Below are positions 1-10,948 of a stretch of 64,000 bases of DNA, one piece after another (the first letter of the stretch is position 1; each line of letters opens with the position of its first letter). This DNA is from Noviherbaspirillum sp. L7-7A (GTDB lineage: Bacteria > Pseudomonadota > Gammaproteobacteria > Burkholderiales > Burkholderiaceae_D). The stretch is from NCBI RefSeq assembly GCF_019052805.1, contig NZ_JAHQRJ010000001.1, positions 3,348,001 through 3,412,000 on the forward strand, given 5' to 3'. The notes under the pieces were generated by a model. The model searched no databases, was not told the DNA's origin, and saw only the letters and a program-made list of their open reading frames with translations. Position numbers and translations under genes: made by a program.

Positions 1-1
1 A

Positions 2-1390
<1,389 letters not shown>

Positions 1391-1420
1391 TTTGAACGCG
1401 GCTAGAAGGAGCAAGGACTC

Positions 1421-2290
1421 ATGGCTGTAGGCAAAGAGATACGTGGCAAGATCAAGAGCGTAGAGAATACGAAGAAGATCACCAGGGCGATGGAAATGGT
1501 CGCCGCTTCCAAGATGCGAAAGGCGCAGGAGCGGATGCGGTCGGCCCGTCCCTATAGTGACAAGATTCGTAATATCGCCTCCAATCTTGCCGAGGCCAAT
1601 CCGGAGTACACCCATCCGTTCCTGGTCAAGCAGGATGCCTCGAAGACGGTCGGCATCATCGTGGTCACCACTGACAAGGGCCTGTGCGGCGGCATGAACA
1701 CCAATGCGTTGCGTGTTCTGACCAACAAGCTGCGCGAGCTCGAAGGCAAGGGCAACAAGGTCGAGGCCGTCGCCATTGGCAACAAGGGCTTCGGCTTTCT
1801 GAACCGCGTTGGCGCCCGGGTCGTGTCGCATGCAGTCCAGATCGGCGACACGCCGCATCTGGAAAAGCTGATCGGCCCGGTCAAGGTGCTGCTGGACGCT
1901 TACCAGGAAGGCCGGCTGGACGCGGTCTACATCGTCTACACCAAGTTCATCAACACGATGAGGCAGGAGCCGATGCTGGAGCAGTTGCTGCCGCTGTCGT
2001 CCGAGCGCATGACGGCTGACAAGCACGGCATGGACTGGGACTACATCTACGAGCCGGATGCCCAGACCGTGATCGACGAACTGCTGGTGCGCTATGTGGA
2101 AGCGCTGATTTACCAGGCGGTTGCCGAGAACCTGGCGTCCGAGCAGTCGGCGCGCATGGTGGCGATGAAGGCGGCGTCCGACAACGCCGGCAACGTCATC
2201 GGTGAACTGCGCCTGGTCTACAACAAGACCCGGCAGGCCGCGATTACCAAGGAACTCTCCGAGATCGTTGCCGGTGCGGCAGCGGTGTAA
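1421..2290 (+). CDS. atpG: F1Fo ATP synthase subunit gamma
   Basis: Central rotor stalk of F1 that couples proton flow to catalysis in the alpha/beta ring. The 289-residue product has normal family length. It begins with the conserved [20 protein letters not shown] helix, has the [11 protein letters not shown] motif near residues 85-95, and ends in the conserved C-terminal helix rich in [11 protein letters not shown]. The start follows a strong AAGGAG site. It lies between atpA and atpD as in all proteobacterial atp operons. Confidence 0.98.
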   Translation: MAVGKEIRGKIKSVENTKKITRAMEMVAASKMRKAQERMRSARPYSDKIRNIASNLAEANPEYTHPFLVKQDASKTVGIIVVTTDKGLCGGMNTNALRVLTNKLRELEGKGNKVEAVAIGNKGFGFLNRVGARVVSHAVQIGDTPHLEKLIGPVKVLLDAYQEGRLDAVYIVYTKFINTMRQEPMLEQLLPLSSERMTADKHGMDWDYIYEPDAQTVIDELLVRYVEALIYQAVAENLASEQSARMVAMKAASDNAGNVIGELRLVYNKTRQAAITKELSEIVAGAAAV

Positions 2291-2318
2291 ACACGCAAAC
2301 GCGTGAAACAGAATTTAA

Positions 2319-3743
<1,425 letters not shown>

Positions 3744-3755
3744 TGGCCAACATGG

Positions 3756-3784
3756 GACGGCCGGCGTCGCGCCGGCCGTCTTTT
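3756..3784 (+). terminator. Intrinsic terminator-like hairpin between atpD and atpC
   Basis: A perfect 11-bp GC-rich stem (3756-3766 with 3770-3780) with a three-base TCG loop is followed at once by TTTT and then GTTG. It lies 12 bp after the atpD stop and 46 bp before atpC. The short U tract suggests partial rather than complete termination, since atpC must still be transcribed. An mRNA-protecting 3' structure is the alternative reading. Confidence 0.75.
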
Positions 3785-3829
3785 GTTGTCCGCACTGCAC
3801 CGAACAGCTCAGCTTGAGAAGGTTTTGAT

Positions 3830-4252
3830 ATGGCAAATACAATACACGTGGACGTCGTTTCCGCCGAAGAGCAGATCTTCTCCGGCGAAGCGGAATTCGT
3901 CGCGTTGCCGGGTGAAGCGGGCGAGCTGGGCATCTATCCCAAGCACACCCCGCTGATCACCCGCATCCGCCCGGGCGCGGTGCGCATCAAGGTGCCGGGC
4001 CAGTCCGAAGACGAGTTCGTCTTCGTCGCCGGCGGCATCCTGGAAGTGCAGCCTAATGCCGTGACCGTGCTGGCCGACACCGCCATCCGCGGTGGCGACC
4101 TCGACGAAGCCAAGGCGGCGGAAGCCAAGCGCCTGGCAGAGGAAAGCCTGGTCAATCGCGAATCGAAGATCGATTACGCAACTGCGCAGGCGGAACTGGC
4201 TGTGGCGATTGCCCAGCTGGCGGCGATCCAGAGACTGCGGCAAAAGCGCTGA
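3830..4252 (+). CDS. atpC: F1Fo ATP synthase subunit epsilon
   Basis: Small F1 subunit that binds gamma and restrains ATP hydrolysis. The 140 residues match family length: an N-terminal beta-sandwich beginning [20 protein letters not shown] with the conserved [14 protein letters not shown] segment, and a C-terminal helical hairpin rich in Ala, Glu and Arg. It is the last gene of the atp operon and is followed by a strong terminator. The hairpin upstream implies that it may be made at a lower level than beta, which fits the 1:3 stoichiometry. Confidence 0.97.
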   Translation: MANTIHVDVVSAEEQIFSGEAEFVALPGEAGELGIYPKHTPLITRIRPGAVRIKVPGQSEDEFVFVAGGILEVQPNAVTVLADTAIRGGDLDEAKAAEAKRLAEESLVNRESKIDYATAQAELAVAIAQLAAIQRLRQKR

Positions 4253-4277
4253 TCTGGTAGTAGCGGCAGTAAAAATG

Positions 4278-4302
4278 AAGGCAGCTTTGGCTGCCTTTTT
4301 TT
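4278..4302 (+). terminator. Terminator of the atp operon
   Basis: A 7-bp stem AGGCAGC/GCTGCCT with a TTTG loop, followed by a run of seven T, 26 bp after the atpC stop. Classical rho-independent form on the plus strand. Confidence 0.9.
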
Positions 4303-4391
4303 ATTGCTGTAGCCAATTGCGGGCTGTGCGTTGTTTGAGTCAGCAATTGGTGGCAAAGCGCGTGTGCGCTATTCCACTGCAACGCTAATTC

Positions 4392-4563
4392 CTAAAGCTC
4401 CTGATTACGCATGTCAAAGTCGCAAATGGTAGTGGACTTATTTACTTCAGTAGCTGAAAACCACAGAATCTCTTTATTTCTCGAGTAATAGAGCATGTAA
4501 GGATTTTTCTCATCTAAGCTGGCGAATAAAAAGCCAGGCTCGTCAATATTGCGCATGATTAGT
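4392..4563 (-). pseudogene. 3' fragment of a small gene cut by the IS element
   Basis: On the minus strand an open frame leaves the IS left end and runs to a stop at 4392, encoding about 55 residues starting around MRNIDEPGFLFASLDEKNP and ending CDFDMRNQEL. I do not recognise the family. The sequence looks protein-like but is clearly more AT-rich than its neighbours. When the IS is removed, this frame joins without a shift to the lipoprotein fragment at 5608-5699, so both may be halves of one small lipoprotein gene. There is no start codon with a ribosome site of its own. Confidence 0.4.
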
Positions 4564-5607
4564 GGCTTTGTTGCGCAAATCGGGCAGCCAAGCGCATTGG
4601 CAGCAATTCGGGTAGGCTGGGTGCATGAAACCCGCTGCTCGGAAGTACCAAACGACGAACTGGAAAGCCTATAACGCGGCATTAAAGGCGCGTGGCTCTC
4701 TGCTGATCTGGCTCGATCCCACTATGAACTGGCACGGCCAGGCAAACGGTAAGCGTGGACGAAGTCCAACCTTTAGTGACGAAGCCATTCAGTTCTGTCT
4801 GAGTATCAAATGCCTGTTCAGCTTGCCGCTACGCCAGGCCATGGGCATGACGCAAAGCTTGCTGCAATTGACAGGCCTCGACTGGCCCGTCCCCGACTAC
4901 AGCACGATAAGCCGCCGGCAAAAGAAATTGCGCGTTGCCATCGAAGTCATGCCCACCACGACCGGCCTGCACCTGCTGGTCGATAGCACCGGCATCAAGA
5001 TGCTGGGCGAAGGCGAATGGAAGACCAGGAAGCATGGCGCTGATTACCGCCGCCAATGGCGCAAAGTCCATCTTGGCATTGATGCTTCCACACTCGAGAT
5101 TCGCGCGATGGAAGTGACGGACAACAGTATCGGCGATGCGCCTATGTTGCCCAACCTATTGGGTCAGATTCCTCCAGAAGAGCTGCTCGCCAGCGTCAGT
5201 GGTGATGGCGCTTACGATACGAAGGGCTGCCATGAAGCCATCGCACGACGTCAGGCCGATGCCATAATCCCGATCCGGAAAAATGCCAAGCTATGGAAGA
5301 TGAATCGCATTGGTGCCACGGCACGAAATGAGATTCTACGAGCGACACGCCGACTGGGCCGAACGATCTGGAAGAAATGGAGTGGCTATCACCGACGAAG
5401 TTTGGTCGAGACTAAGATGCGCTGCTTCAAGCTACTTGGCGAACGCATCATGGCCCGTGACTTTGATCGGCAAGTCGCTGAATTACAGGTCCGTGCCGCT
5501 GTGCTGAATCGCTTTACGCGCCTTGGCACGCCAATTACGGTCGCTATGCCATAAATCCATCTACAGCAAGGTTAACTCGTCCCTTACTTTATTTCTGCAA
5601 CAGAGCC
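4564..5607 (+). mobile_element. IS5-family (IS903-group) insertion sequence, 1044 bp
   Basis: Terminal inverted repeats are visible: GGCTTTGTTGCGCAAAT at the left (from 4564) and the inverse GGCTCTGTTGCAGAAAT at the right (ending 5607), matching at 14 of 17 positions. The left repeat closely resembles the 18-bp ends I know for IS903. The size and the single full-length transposase also fit that group. The flanking nine bases (left ATGATTAGT, right GTGCCGGGT) do not match, so the expected 9-bp target duplication is absent. This suggests a later adjacent deletion or recombination. Confidence 0.9.
4625..5554 (+). CDS. IS5-family transposase
   Basis: DDE transposase that cuts and rejoins the IS ends. 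The 309 residues appear intact. The catalytic residues can be placed: D120 in LLVDSTGIKM, D194 in SGDGAYDTKGCHEA, and E262 in YHRRSLVETKMRCFKLLG, the last being the Y-(2)-R-(3)-E-(6)-K signature. The N-terminal TNWKAYNAALKARGSL stretch is typical of IS903-like enzymes. With no frameshift and both ends present, the element may still be able to move. Confidence 0.95.
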   Translation: MKPAARKYQTTNWKAYNAALKARGSLLIWLDPTMNWHGQANGKRGRSPTFSDEAIQFCLSIKCLFSLPLRQAMGMTQSLLQLTGLDWPVPDYSTISRRQKKLRVAIEVMPTTTGLHLLVDSTGIKMLGEGEWKTRKHGADYRRQWRKVHLGIDASTLEIRAMEVTDNSIGDAPMLPNLLGQIPPEELLASVSGDGAYDTKGCHEAIARRQADAIIPIRKNAKLWKMNRIGATARNEILRATRRLGRTIWKKWSGYHRRSLVETKMRCFKLLGERIMARDFDRQVAELQVRAAVLNRFTRLGTPITVAMP

Positions 5608-5699
5608 GTGCCGGGTTGTGAATCCGCGAACCAATTGGGGTTGGTGCAAGCCGATAGCGAAAATGCGATTGCAATCAATAATGCGAGACGTGCTTTCAT
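5589..5699 (-). pseudogene. 5' fragment of a small lipoprotein gene truncated by the IS
   Basis: Starting at 5699 on the minus strand, after an AAGGAATCAA ribosome site, the frame encodes MKARLALLIAIAFSLSAC, a clear lipoprotein signal peptide with lipobox LSAC, then TNPNWFADSQPGT. The IS right end then supplies only five further codons (ALLQK) and a stop. The gene has therefore lost its body. The likely product would have been a membrane-anchored lipoprotein of under 100 residues of unknown function; the fragment at 4392-4563 is its best candidate 3' part. Confidence 0.6.
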
Positions 5700-5993
5700 T
5701 TGATTCCTTTCATTAAGCGAGGAGGGATTTTCAGATTGACGCGACTCCTGATTGGTGGCGTGCAGGGTATGCCACACCATGTGAAACCCCGAAAACGATG
5801 TGGCCAGCAATCTGGGCTGCATGAGTACCCATCTTTTCATGTCGGTTCCTTGTAACCTAACTCCTGTCTTTTCCGATTTTGTCTGCACCTATCTACGCTC
5901 AGATCCACATGCAGCGCACCGGATTTCACGCAAGCCCGCATGCAGGGACCCGCTTACAATAAACGCAACAAATTCCCTTTTCGAGGTTGACCA
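5700..5993. other. Intergenic region between divergent genes
   Basis: About 290 bp between the broken lipoprotein gene (minus) and the CoA-binding protein gene (plus). It must hold the promoters for both directions. I see no repeat, hairpin terminator or convincing small gene in it. Confidence 0.6.
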
Positions 5994-6434
5994 ATGTCCA
6001 AAGCCTTCGAGTCCATTCCGCAACTGCTGTCCACTGCACGAACGATTGCCGTAGTCGGCCTGTCCAGCAAGCCGGAACGCGCCAGCCACGAAGTCGCGCA
6101 TTACCTGCAGCAGCATGGCCACCGCATCATTCCGGTCAATCCGACCTATGCCGGACAATCCATCCTCGGGGAGCATTGCTATGCGACGCTGACGCAGGCG
6201 ACCCGGGAACATGGCGTGATCGACGTGGTCCAGTGCTTTCGCAAGCCGGAAGAGATCGTGCCGGTGGCCGAGGAAGCGGTGGCCATCGGCGCGCGTTGCC
6301 TGTGGATGCAGCTCGGCGTGGTCAACGAGGCGGCGGCGCAGATCGCGCGCAAGGCCGGCATGATGGTGGTGATGGACCGCTGCATGAAGATCGAGCATAT
6401 GGCCCTGGCATCGAATCCGGCGGGTAGGCCATGA
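5994..6434 (+). CDS. CoA-binding domain protein (YccU type)
   Basis: A 146-residue single-domain protein of the CoA_binding_2 family, a Rossmann fold related to succinyl-CoA synthetase alpha. Visible family features are TIAVVGLSSKPERASHEVAHYL at residues 17-38, HRIIPVNPTYAGQSILGE, and IDVVQCFRKPEEIVPVAEEA, ending with WMQLGV and MVVMDRCMKIEH. Its cellular role is not known; CoA or a related ligand is expected to bind. The stop overlaps the ATG of the next gene by four bases, so it is translationally coupled to the polyphosphate kinase. Confidence 0.9.
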   Translation: MSKAFESIPQLLSTARTIAVVGLSSKPERASHEVAHYLQQHGHRIIPVNPTYAGQSILGEHCYATLTQATREHGVIDVVQCFRKPEEIVPVAEEAVAIGARCLWMQLGVVNEAAAQIARKAGMMVVMDRCMKIEHMALASNPAGRP

Positions 6435-7237
6435 AGACGCAACAGCAGTTCCGGCCGGCCAAAAAATTCAAGGTGCGCGACGAGGATGCATCCGCCAAGC
6501 CGCTGTCCTCTGGCGACAAGGCGGTGGACAAGAGCGCTGTCGAGATCCTGGCGCGGGAAATCGCCGAGATGCAGGACATCTTCTATGCCGAGCATGGCCG
6601 CAAGCTGATGGTGATCCTGCAGGGGATGGATACTGCCGGCAAGGACGGCACGATACGCGGCGTGTTCGACGCCACCGATCCGCTGGGCATACGCACCATC
6701 GCCTTCAAGGCGCCCAGCACGGTGGAAAAGGAGCACGACTTCCTGTGGCGCATCCACCGCGAAGCGCCGGGGCAGGGCGAAATCGTGATCTTCAACCGCA
6801 GCCATTACGAGGATGTGCTGGTGCCGCGGGTGCATGGCTGGATCGATGAAAAGACCTGCAGGCAGCGTTACGCGCATATCCGCGACTTCGAACGCATGCT
6901 GGCCGAAACCGGCACCGTGATCGTCAAGTTCTTCCTGCACATATCCAAGGATGAGCAGAAAGCCAGGCTGCAGGCGCGGCTGGACGATCCGCAGAAGCAC
7001 TGGAAATTCGATCCGCAGGACCTGGAAGAGCGCAAGTTCTGGTCCGATTACCAGGCCGCCTATACCGAACTGCTGTCTGAAACCGACGCCGACCACGCGC
7101 CCTGGTATGTGATCCCGTCCGATTCCAAGACCCACCGCAACCTGGCGGTGGCGGCGATTTTCAAGGAAACGCTGGAAGGAATGAAGCTGGCTTACCCGGA
7201 GCCGCATGCCGATTACAGCAAGCTCAAGGTGGAGTAG
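6431..7237 (+). CDS. ppk2: Polyphosphate kinase 2 family (polyP:nucleotide phosphotransferase)
   Basis: Cytoplasmic enzyme that uses inorganic polyphosphate to phosphorylate nucleotides. The 268 residues hold one PPK2 domain: Walker A GMDTAGKDG at 65-73 and Walker B IFNRSHYEDV at 120-129, followed by the lid segment PRVHGWIDEKTCRQRY. The HDFLWRIHREAPGQGEI segment resembles class III enzymes, which act on AMP and ADP; this subclass call is inference. It overlaps the CoA-binding gene by ATGA and is followed after 10 bp by a hydrolase gene. Confidence 0.93.
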   Translation: MKTQQQFRPAKKFKVRDEDASAKPLSSGDKAVDKSAVEILAREIAEMQDIFYAEHGRKLMVILQGMDTAGKDGTIRGVFDATDPLGIRTIAFKAPSTVEKEHDFLWRIHREAPGQGEIVIFNRSHYEDVLVPRVHGWIDEKTCRQRYAHIRDFERMLAETGTVIVKFFLHISKDEQKARLQARLDDPQKHWKFDPQDLEERKFWSDYQAAYTELLSETDADHAPWYVIPSDSKTHRNLAVAAIFKETLEGMKLAYPEPHADYSKLKVE

Positions 7238-7247
7238 ACGACCGAGC

Positions 7248-7970
7248 ATGCGACGCTGGCTGCCCGAACTGGTCGCGCTGCCCCTGCTGCCGCTGCTGGC
7301 CGCACAGGGCCGTGGCGTGCGCCGGCGCACGCCACGATTGCCGCCAGCGGCGGGTGCGGATAACGGCCTGTGCGGCGACACGCTGGCCGGCGCGCCATTG
7401 CGCCTGCTGGCGGTTGGCGAATCGCCGGTGGCCGGCGTCGGCGTCGATCACCACGAGCAGGCCATTACCGCGGCGCTGGCGCGCGAACTGTCGCGCAGGC
7501 TGCACAGGCCGGTGCAATGGCGCGCCTGTGGCCTGAACGGCGTGACGGTGGCGCAGGCACGGCAGGCATTGCTGCCGCTGGTGCCGGCGCAGCGGGTCGA
7601 TGTGCTGCTGGTGGCTTTCGGCGTCAATGACAGTACCGCGTTTCGCTCCAGCGCCCGGTGGTTGAGCGACCTGTCGCTGCTGCTGGCCGGCCTGCGCGAG
7701 AAATGCGATCCGGCCGTGGTGCTGCTGGCCGGCGTGCCGCCGCTGGCACGGTTCCCGGCCTTGCCGCAGCCACTGCGCTGGGTGCTGGGCCTGAAGGCGG
7801 CGGAACTCGACCGGGTGGCGGCCGGCATGGCTGGCGTACGCCATGTGCCGATGCAGAGCCAGGCTGATCTGGCGGGGATGATGGCCATCGACAATTACCA
7901 TCCCTCGACGCTGGGCTGCGCCGCATGGGCACGCGACCTGGCGCAGGCAGTCGAACTGGCGCTGCCGTAA
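7248..7970 (+). CDS. SGNH/GDSL-type hydrolase
   Basis: Predicted esterase or lipase of the SGNH superfamily, 240 residues. The nucleophile block is AVGESP (Ser59, with GES in place of the usual GDS), the oxyanion Asn is in AFGVNDS, and the Asp/His pair is in IDNYHPSTLG near the C-terminus. The hydrophobic N-terminus (LVALPLLPLLAA) is short and may be a membrane anchor or signal. Start 7248 was chosen because upstream codons overlap ppk2; it lies 10 bp after the ppk2 stop, suggesting co-transcription. Substrate unknown. Confidence 0.85.
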   Translation: MRRWLPELVALPLLPLLAAQGRGVRRRTPRLPPAAGADNGLCGDTLAGAPLRLLAVGESPVAGVGVDHHEQAITAALARELSRRLHRPVQWRACGLNGVTVAQARQALLPLVPAQRVDVLLVAFGVNDSTAFRSSARWLSDLSLLLAGLREKCDPAVVLLAGVPPLARFPALPQPLRWVLGLKAAELDRVAAGMAGVRHVPMQSQADLAGMMAIDNYHPSTLGCAAWARDLAQAVELALP

Positions 7971-8083
7971 CGGCAGGGCCAGGAGCCTGTGCGGCAGAAG
8001 GTGGCGAAGTCAGACCACATCGTTCTCCCGCGCATTGCAGCCCACTATTCTTCCACCACGCCCGCTTCCAGGCGCGCGCGGCA

Positions 8084-9616
8084 TCAGGCGTGCTTGACTG
8101 CCTGCGTTACCGGCGTGGCGGCCAGCCAGCCCTCCAGCGTTGCCGCTGCCCCGGTCGGCAGCAGATGGCCCAGCCGGGTACGGCGCCACAGGATATCTTC
8201 GGCGGTCTGCGCCCACTCGTGGCGGATCAGGTAATGCAGTTCGGCCTCGAATAGTCCCGGCAATATTTCCCGACCGAGGTCATGCATGCCGGCGCAACCC
8301 TGCAGCAGCCGGTCGGTCCGGCTGCCATAGCTGTGTACATAGCGCTCGACCAGCTCCGGCGGCGCCCAGGCAAACGCCTGTTTCTTCATGCGCAGGTAGT
8401 CGCTAAAGCCGAGCACGCTTTGCGCAGTGGGCGCCATGCCGAAAAGCGTGCCGCCCGGCAGGCAGGCCTGCGCGGTCCAGGCGCCACCGCTCTGGCCCAG
8501 CAGCGGCGCCAGCTGGTCCACCGCTTCTTCCGCCACGCGCCGGAAACTTTCGGCGTCGCCGCCGAGCACGGACAGCAGCGGCGCGCCATCGCGGTCGAGC
8601 CGCAGGGCATGAGGCTGCGGCAGCGCCTGCGCGCTGCTGTCGCTGCCGTCGACGGCCAGGCGCAGGCCGGCGCTTGCCTGCGCCACATCGGCGGCGCTGG
8701 TGCGGGCGGTGAAGTAGCGGTTGAGCAGGCCGCACAAGCGTTCGATCTCGGCGTCGCTGACCTGCGGCGCGCCCGGCTCGCCGCCATGCGGCAAGCCATC
8801 CGCGATAACCAGTGTGGAATCGTTCTCGCACGGCAGTACCAGCACGCTGCGGCCATCGGCATCCCGCAGCAGGTAGCTGCACGGATGCGCCAGCTTCTTG
8901 CGCACCACCAGGCGGATGCATTTGACCAGCGGAATCGGCAGGTCGACATTGCTGGCCGAACGCAGGAAGCGGGTTGCCCACTGTCCGGTGGCGTTGACCA
9001 TGGCGCGCGAGCGCACCAGCGTGCCGGCGCCGCCGGGGCCGCGCAGCGTGGCCTGCCAGCTTTCGCCGCTGCGCTGGGCGGCATCGCAGACAGTGCGGGT
9101 CAGGATGGTGGCGCCGGCCTCGGCGGCATCCATCGCGTTGAGCACCGCCAGACGCGGGCCATCGACCTTGCAGCCGGACACCAGTTCTCCCTGGCTGAAC
9201 TGCGGTTTCAGGGGCAGGCCGGCCACATGATGCAGCAGGTCCAGGTGGCGCGACGCCGGCAGCAGCTGGCGCGGCGCCAGCCGGTCGGCCAGCAGCCGGC
9301 TGGCGCGCTCCCGCCATGGCTGCCGGTCGTCGTCACGCGGCACTACAAGCCGCAGCGGCGTGACGGCATGCGGCGCAATGCGCATCAGGGTTTCCCGTTC
9401 AGCCAGCGCTTTCCTGAGCGTGGAGAGTGCCTGCCTTTTCAGCGAAGGCACGGCGGTGTGCGAGGGGCCGCAGGCGGAAGCGACCGCGTAGGCGCCAAGG
9501 TCATCACGTTCGCACAGCACCACCGACATGCCGCGTCCGGCGGCGTCGCGGGCAATCGCCGTGCCATTCAGGCCGCCACCGACCACCAGCAGGTCGCAAT
9601 CTATCGTCGAGTTCAT
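8084..9616 (-). CDS. GlpD-like FAD-dependent oxidoreductase, diverged
   Basis: About 510 residues with the architecture of aerobic glycerol-3-phosphate dehydrogenase: an N-terminal FAD fold CDLLVVGGGLNGTAIARDAAGRG, the ALAERETLMRIAPH helix, and the C-terminal DAO_C-like domain with GSRTDRLL. However, motifs strongly conserved in true GlpD are changed: the KLIHGGLRYLE stretch reads SHTAVPSLKRQ and GGKLTTYR reads GGDAESFR. FAD binding seems kept but glycerol-3-phosphate oxidation is doubtful. The start at 9616 follows AAAGGA at good spacing. It is divergent from hemE. Confidence 0.75.
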   Translation of the reverse strand: MNSTIDCDLLVVGGGLNGTAIARDAAGRGMSVVLCERDDLGAYAVASACGPSHTAVPSLKRQALSTLRKALAERETLMRIAPHAVTPLRLVVPRDDDRQPWRERASRLLADRLAPRQLLPASRHLDLLHHVAGLPLKPQFSQGELVSGCKVDGPRLAVLNAMDAAEAGATILTRTVCDAAQRSGESWQATLRGPGGAGTLVRSRAMVNATGQWATRFLRSASNVDLPIPLVKCIRLVVRKKLAHPCSYLLRDADGRSVLVLPCENDSTLVIADGLPHGGEPGAPQVSDAEIERLCGLLNRYFTARTSAADVAQASAGLRLAVDGSDSSAQALPQPHALRLDRDGAPLLSVLGGDAESFRRVAEEAVDQLAPLLGQSGGAWTAQACLPGGTLFGMAPTAQSVLGFSDYLRMKKQAFAWAPPELVERYVHSYGSRTDRLLQGCAGMHDLGREILPGLFEAELHYLIRHEWAQTAEDILWRRTRLGHLLPTGAAATLEGWLAATPVTQAVKHA

Positions 9617-9859
9617 CAGCATCCTTTGCCTGCCCGGAATGGACAGGCTCCGGGCAAGACTACTTTCTGTCATGCAAGTCAAAGTAGCGCATTGCGGTAA
9701 AAGATGTTTCAACTCGTATCAAAAAGACATCGGGTTTGATGCAAAGGGGGTCAAATCGCGACCTGGCTTCCCCGCAGCACGCAACGGCCGAGCATCACAA
9801 GGCCGCGGGCAGTGTCTTTGGGCGATAATACCGGCTTCCCGAAATAGCCCCCCACGCCG

Positions 9860-10948
9860 ATGTCCACTACCTTCGCCGCACTCAAGAACGACACTTTCCT
9901 GCGCGCGCTGCTGCGCCAGCCAACCGACTACACGCCCCTGTGGCTGATGCGTCAGGCCGGGCGTTACCTGCCGGAGTACCGCGCCACGCGCGCCCGGGCC
10001 GGTTCCTTCCTGGGCCTGGCGAAGAATCCTTCCTATGCGACGGAAGTCACGCTGCAGCCACTGGACCGTTACCCGCTGGACGCGGCCATCCTGTTTTCCG
10101 ACATCCTCACCGTGCCGGACGCGATGGGCCTGGGCCTCTATTTTGCCGACGGCGAGGGGCCGAAGTTCGAGCGGCCGTTGCGGGACGAGGCGGCGGTGCA
10201 GGCACTGCGCGCGCCCGACCTGAATGAACTGCGTTATGTGTTCGACGCCGTGACCCAGATCCGCACCGAACTGCAGGGCAGGGTGCCGTTGATCGGCTTC
10301 TCCGGCAGCCCCTGGACCCTGGCCTGCTATATGGTCGAAGGCGGCGGCTCGGACGACTTCCGACGGGTCAAGACCATGCTGTACGACCGCCCGGACCTGA
10401 TGCACCATATCCTGCGTACCAATGCCGCCGCGGTGGCTGGCTATCTGAATGCGCAGATCGATGCGGGCGCCCAGGCGGTAATGATTTTCGACACCTGGGG
10501 GGGGGCGCTGGCCGACGGCGTCTACCAGGAATTTTCCCTAGCCTATATGCGCGAGGTGGTCAGCCGGTTGCAGACCGAGAAGGACGGCGTGCGCATTCCG
10601 AGCATTGTGTTCACCAAAGGCGGCGGCTTGTGGCTGGAGCAGATTGCCGACATCGGCGCGGATGCGGTCGGCCTGGACTGGACCGTGAACCTGGCTTCGG
10701 CGCGGGCAAGGGTAGGGCACAAGGTCGCGCTGCAGGGCAATCTTGACCCGTCGGTGCTGTTCGCCAAGCCGGAACAGATCGAGGCGGAAGTTGCCAAACT
10801 GCTGGCCTCCTATGGCACGCCGGCGGCAGGCCATGGCCATGTGTTCAACCTGGGACACGGCATTTCGCAATTCACGCCACCGGAATCCGTGACCGCCATG
10901 GTTGATGCAGTGCACCGTATCAGCCGCGCGCAGCGCGGACAGAAATAA
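9860..10948 (+). CDS. hemE: Uroporphyrinogen decarboxylase
   Basis: Haem pathway enzyme that decarboxylates the four acetate groups of uroporphyrinogen III to give coproporphyrinogen III in the cytoplasm. The 362 residues are full length. The N-terminal signature [16 protein letters not shown], the [18 protein letters not shown] segment, [20 protein letters not shown] and the C-terminal [14 protein letters not shown] are all present. No clear ribosome site precedes the ATG. Downstream lies a long non-coding region with DnaA boxes rather than another haem gene. Confidence 0.98.
   Translation: MSTTFAALKNDTFLRALLRQPTDYTPLWLMRQAGRYLPEYRATRARAGSFLGLAKNPSYATEVTLQPLDRYPLDAAILFSDILTVPDAMGLGLYFADGEGPKFERPLRDEAAVQALRAPDLNELRYVFDAVTQIRTELQGRVPLIGFSGSPWTLACYMVEGGGSDDFRRVKTMLYDRPDLMHHILRTNAAAVAGYLNAQIDAGAQAVMIFDTWGGALADGVYQEFSLAYMREVVSRLQTEKDGVRIPSIVFTKGGGLWLEQIADIGADAVGLDWTVNLASARARVGHKVALQGNLDPSVLFAKPEQIEAEVAKLLASYGTPAAGHGHVFNLGHGISQFTPPESVTAMVDAVHRISRAQRGQK

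Noticed and set aside
5700-5888. Upstream extension of the minus-strand lipoprotein frame to 5888
   Set aside because: The start at 5699 has a ribosome site and gives a perfect signal peptide; the extra codons give no sensible N-terminus.
8282-9700. 472-codon open frame antisense to the GlpD-like gene
   Set aside because: No domain is recognisable, it is rich in Ala, Gln, Arg and Gly as expected of a shadow, and the minus-strand protein has clear FAD motifs.
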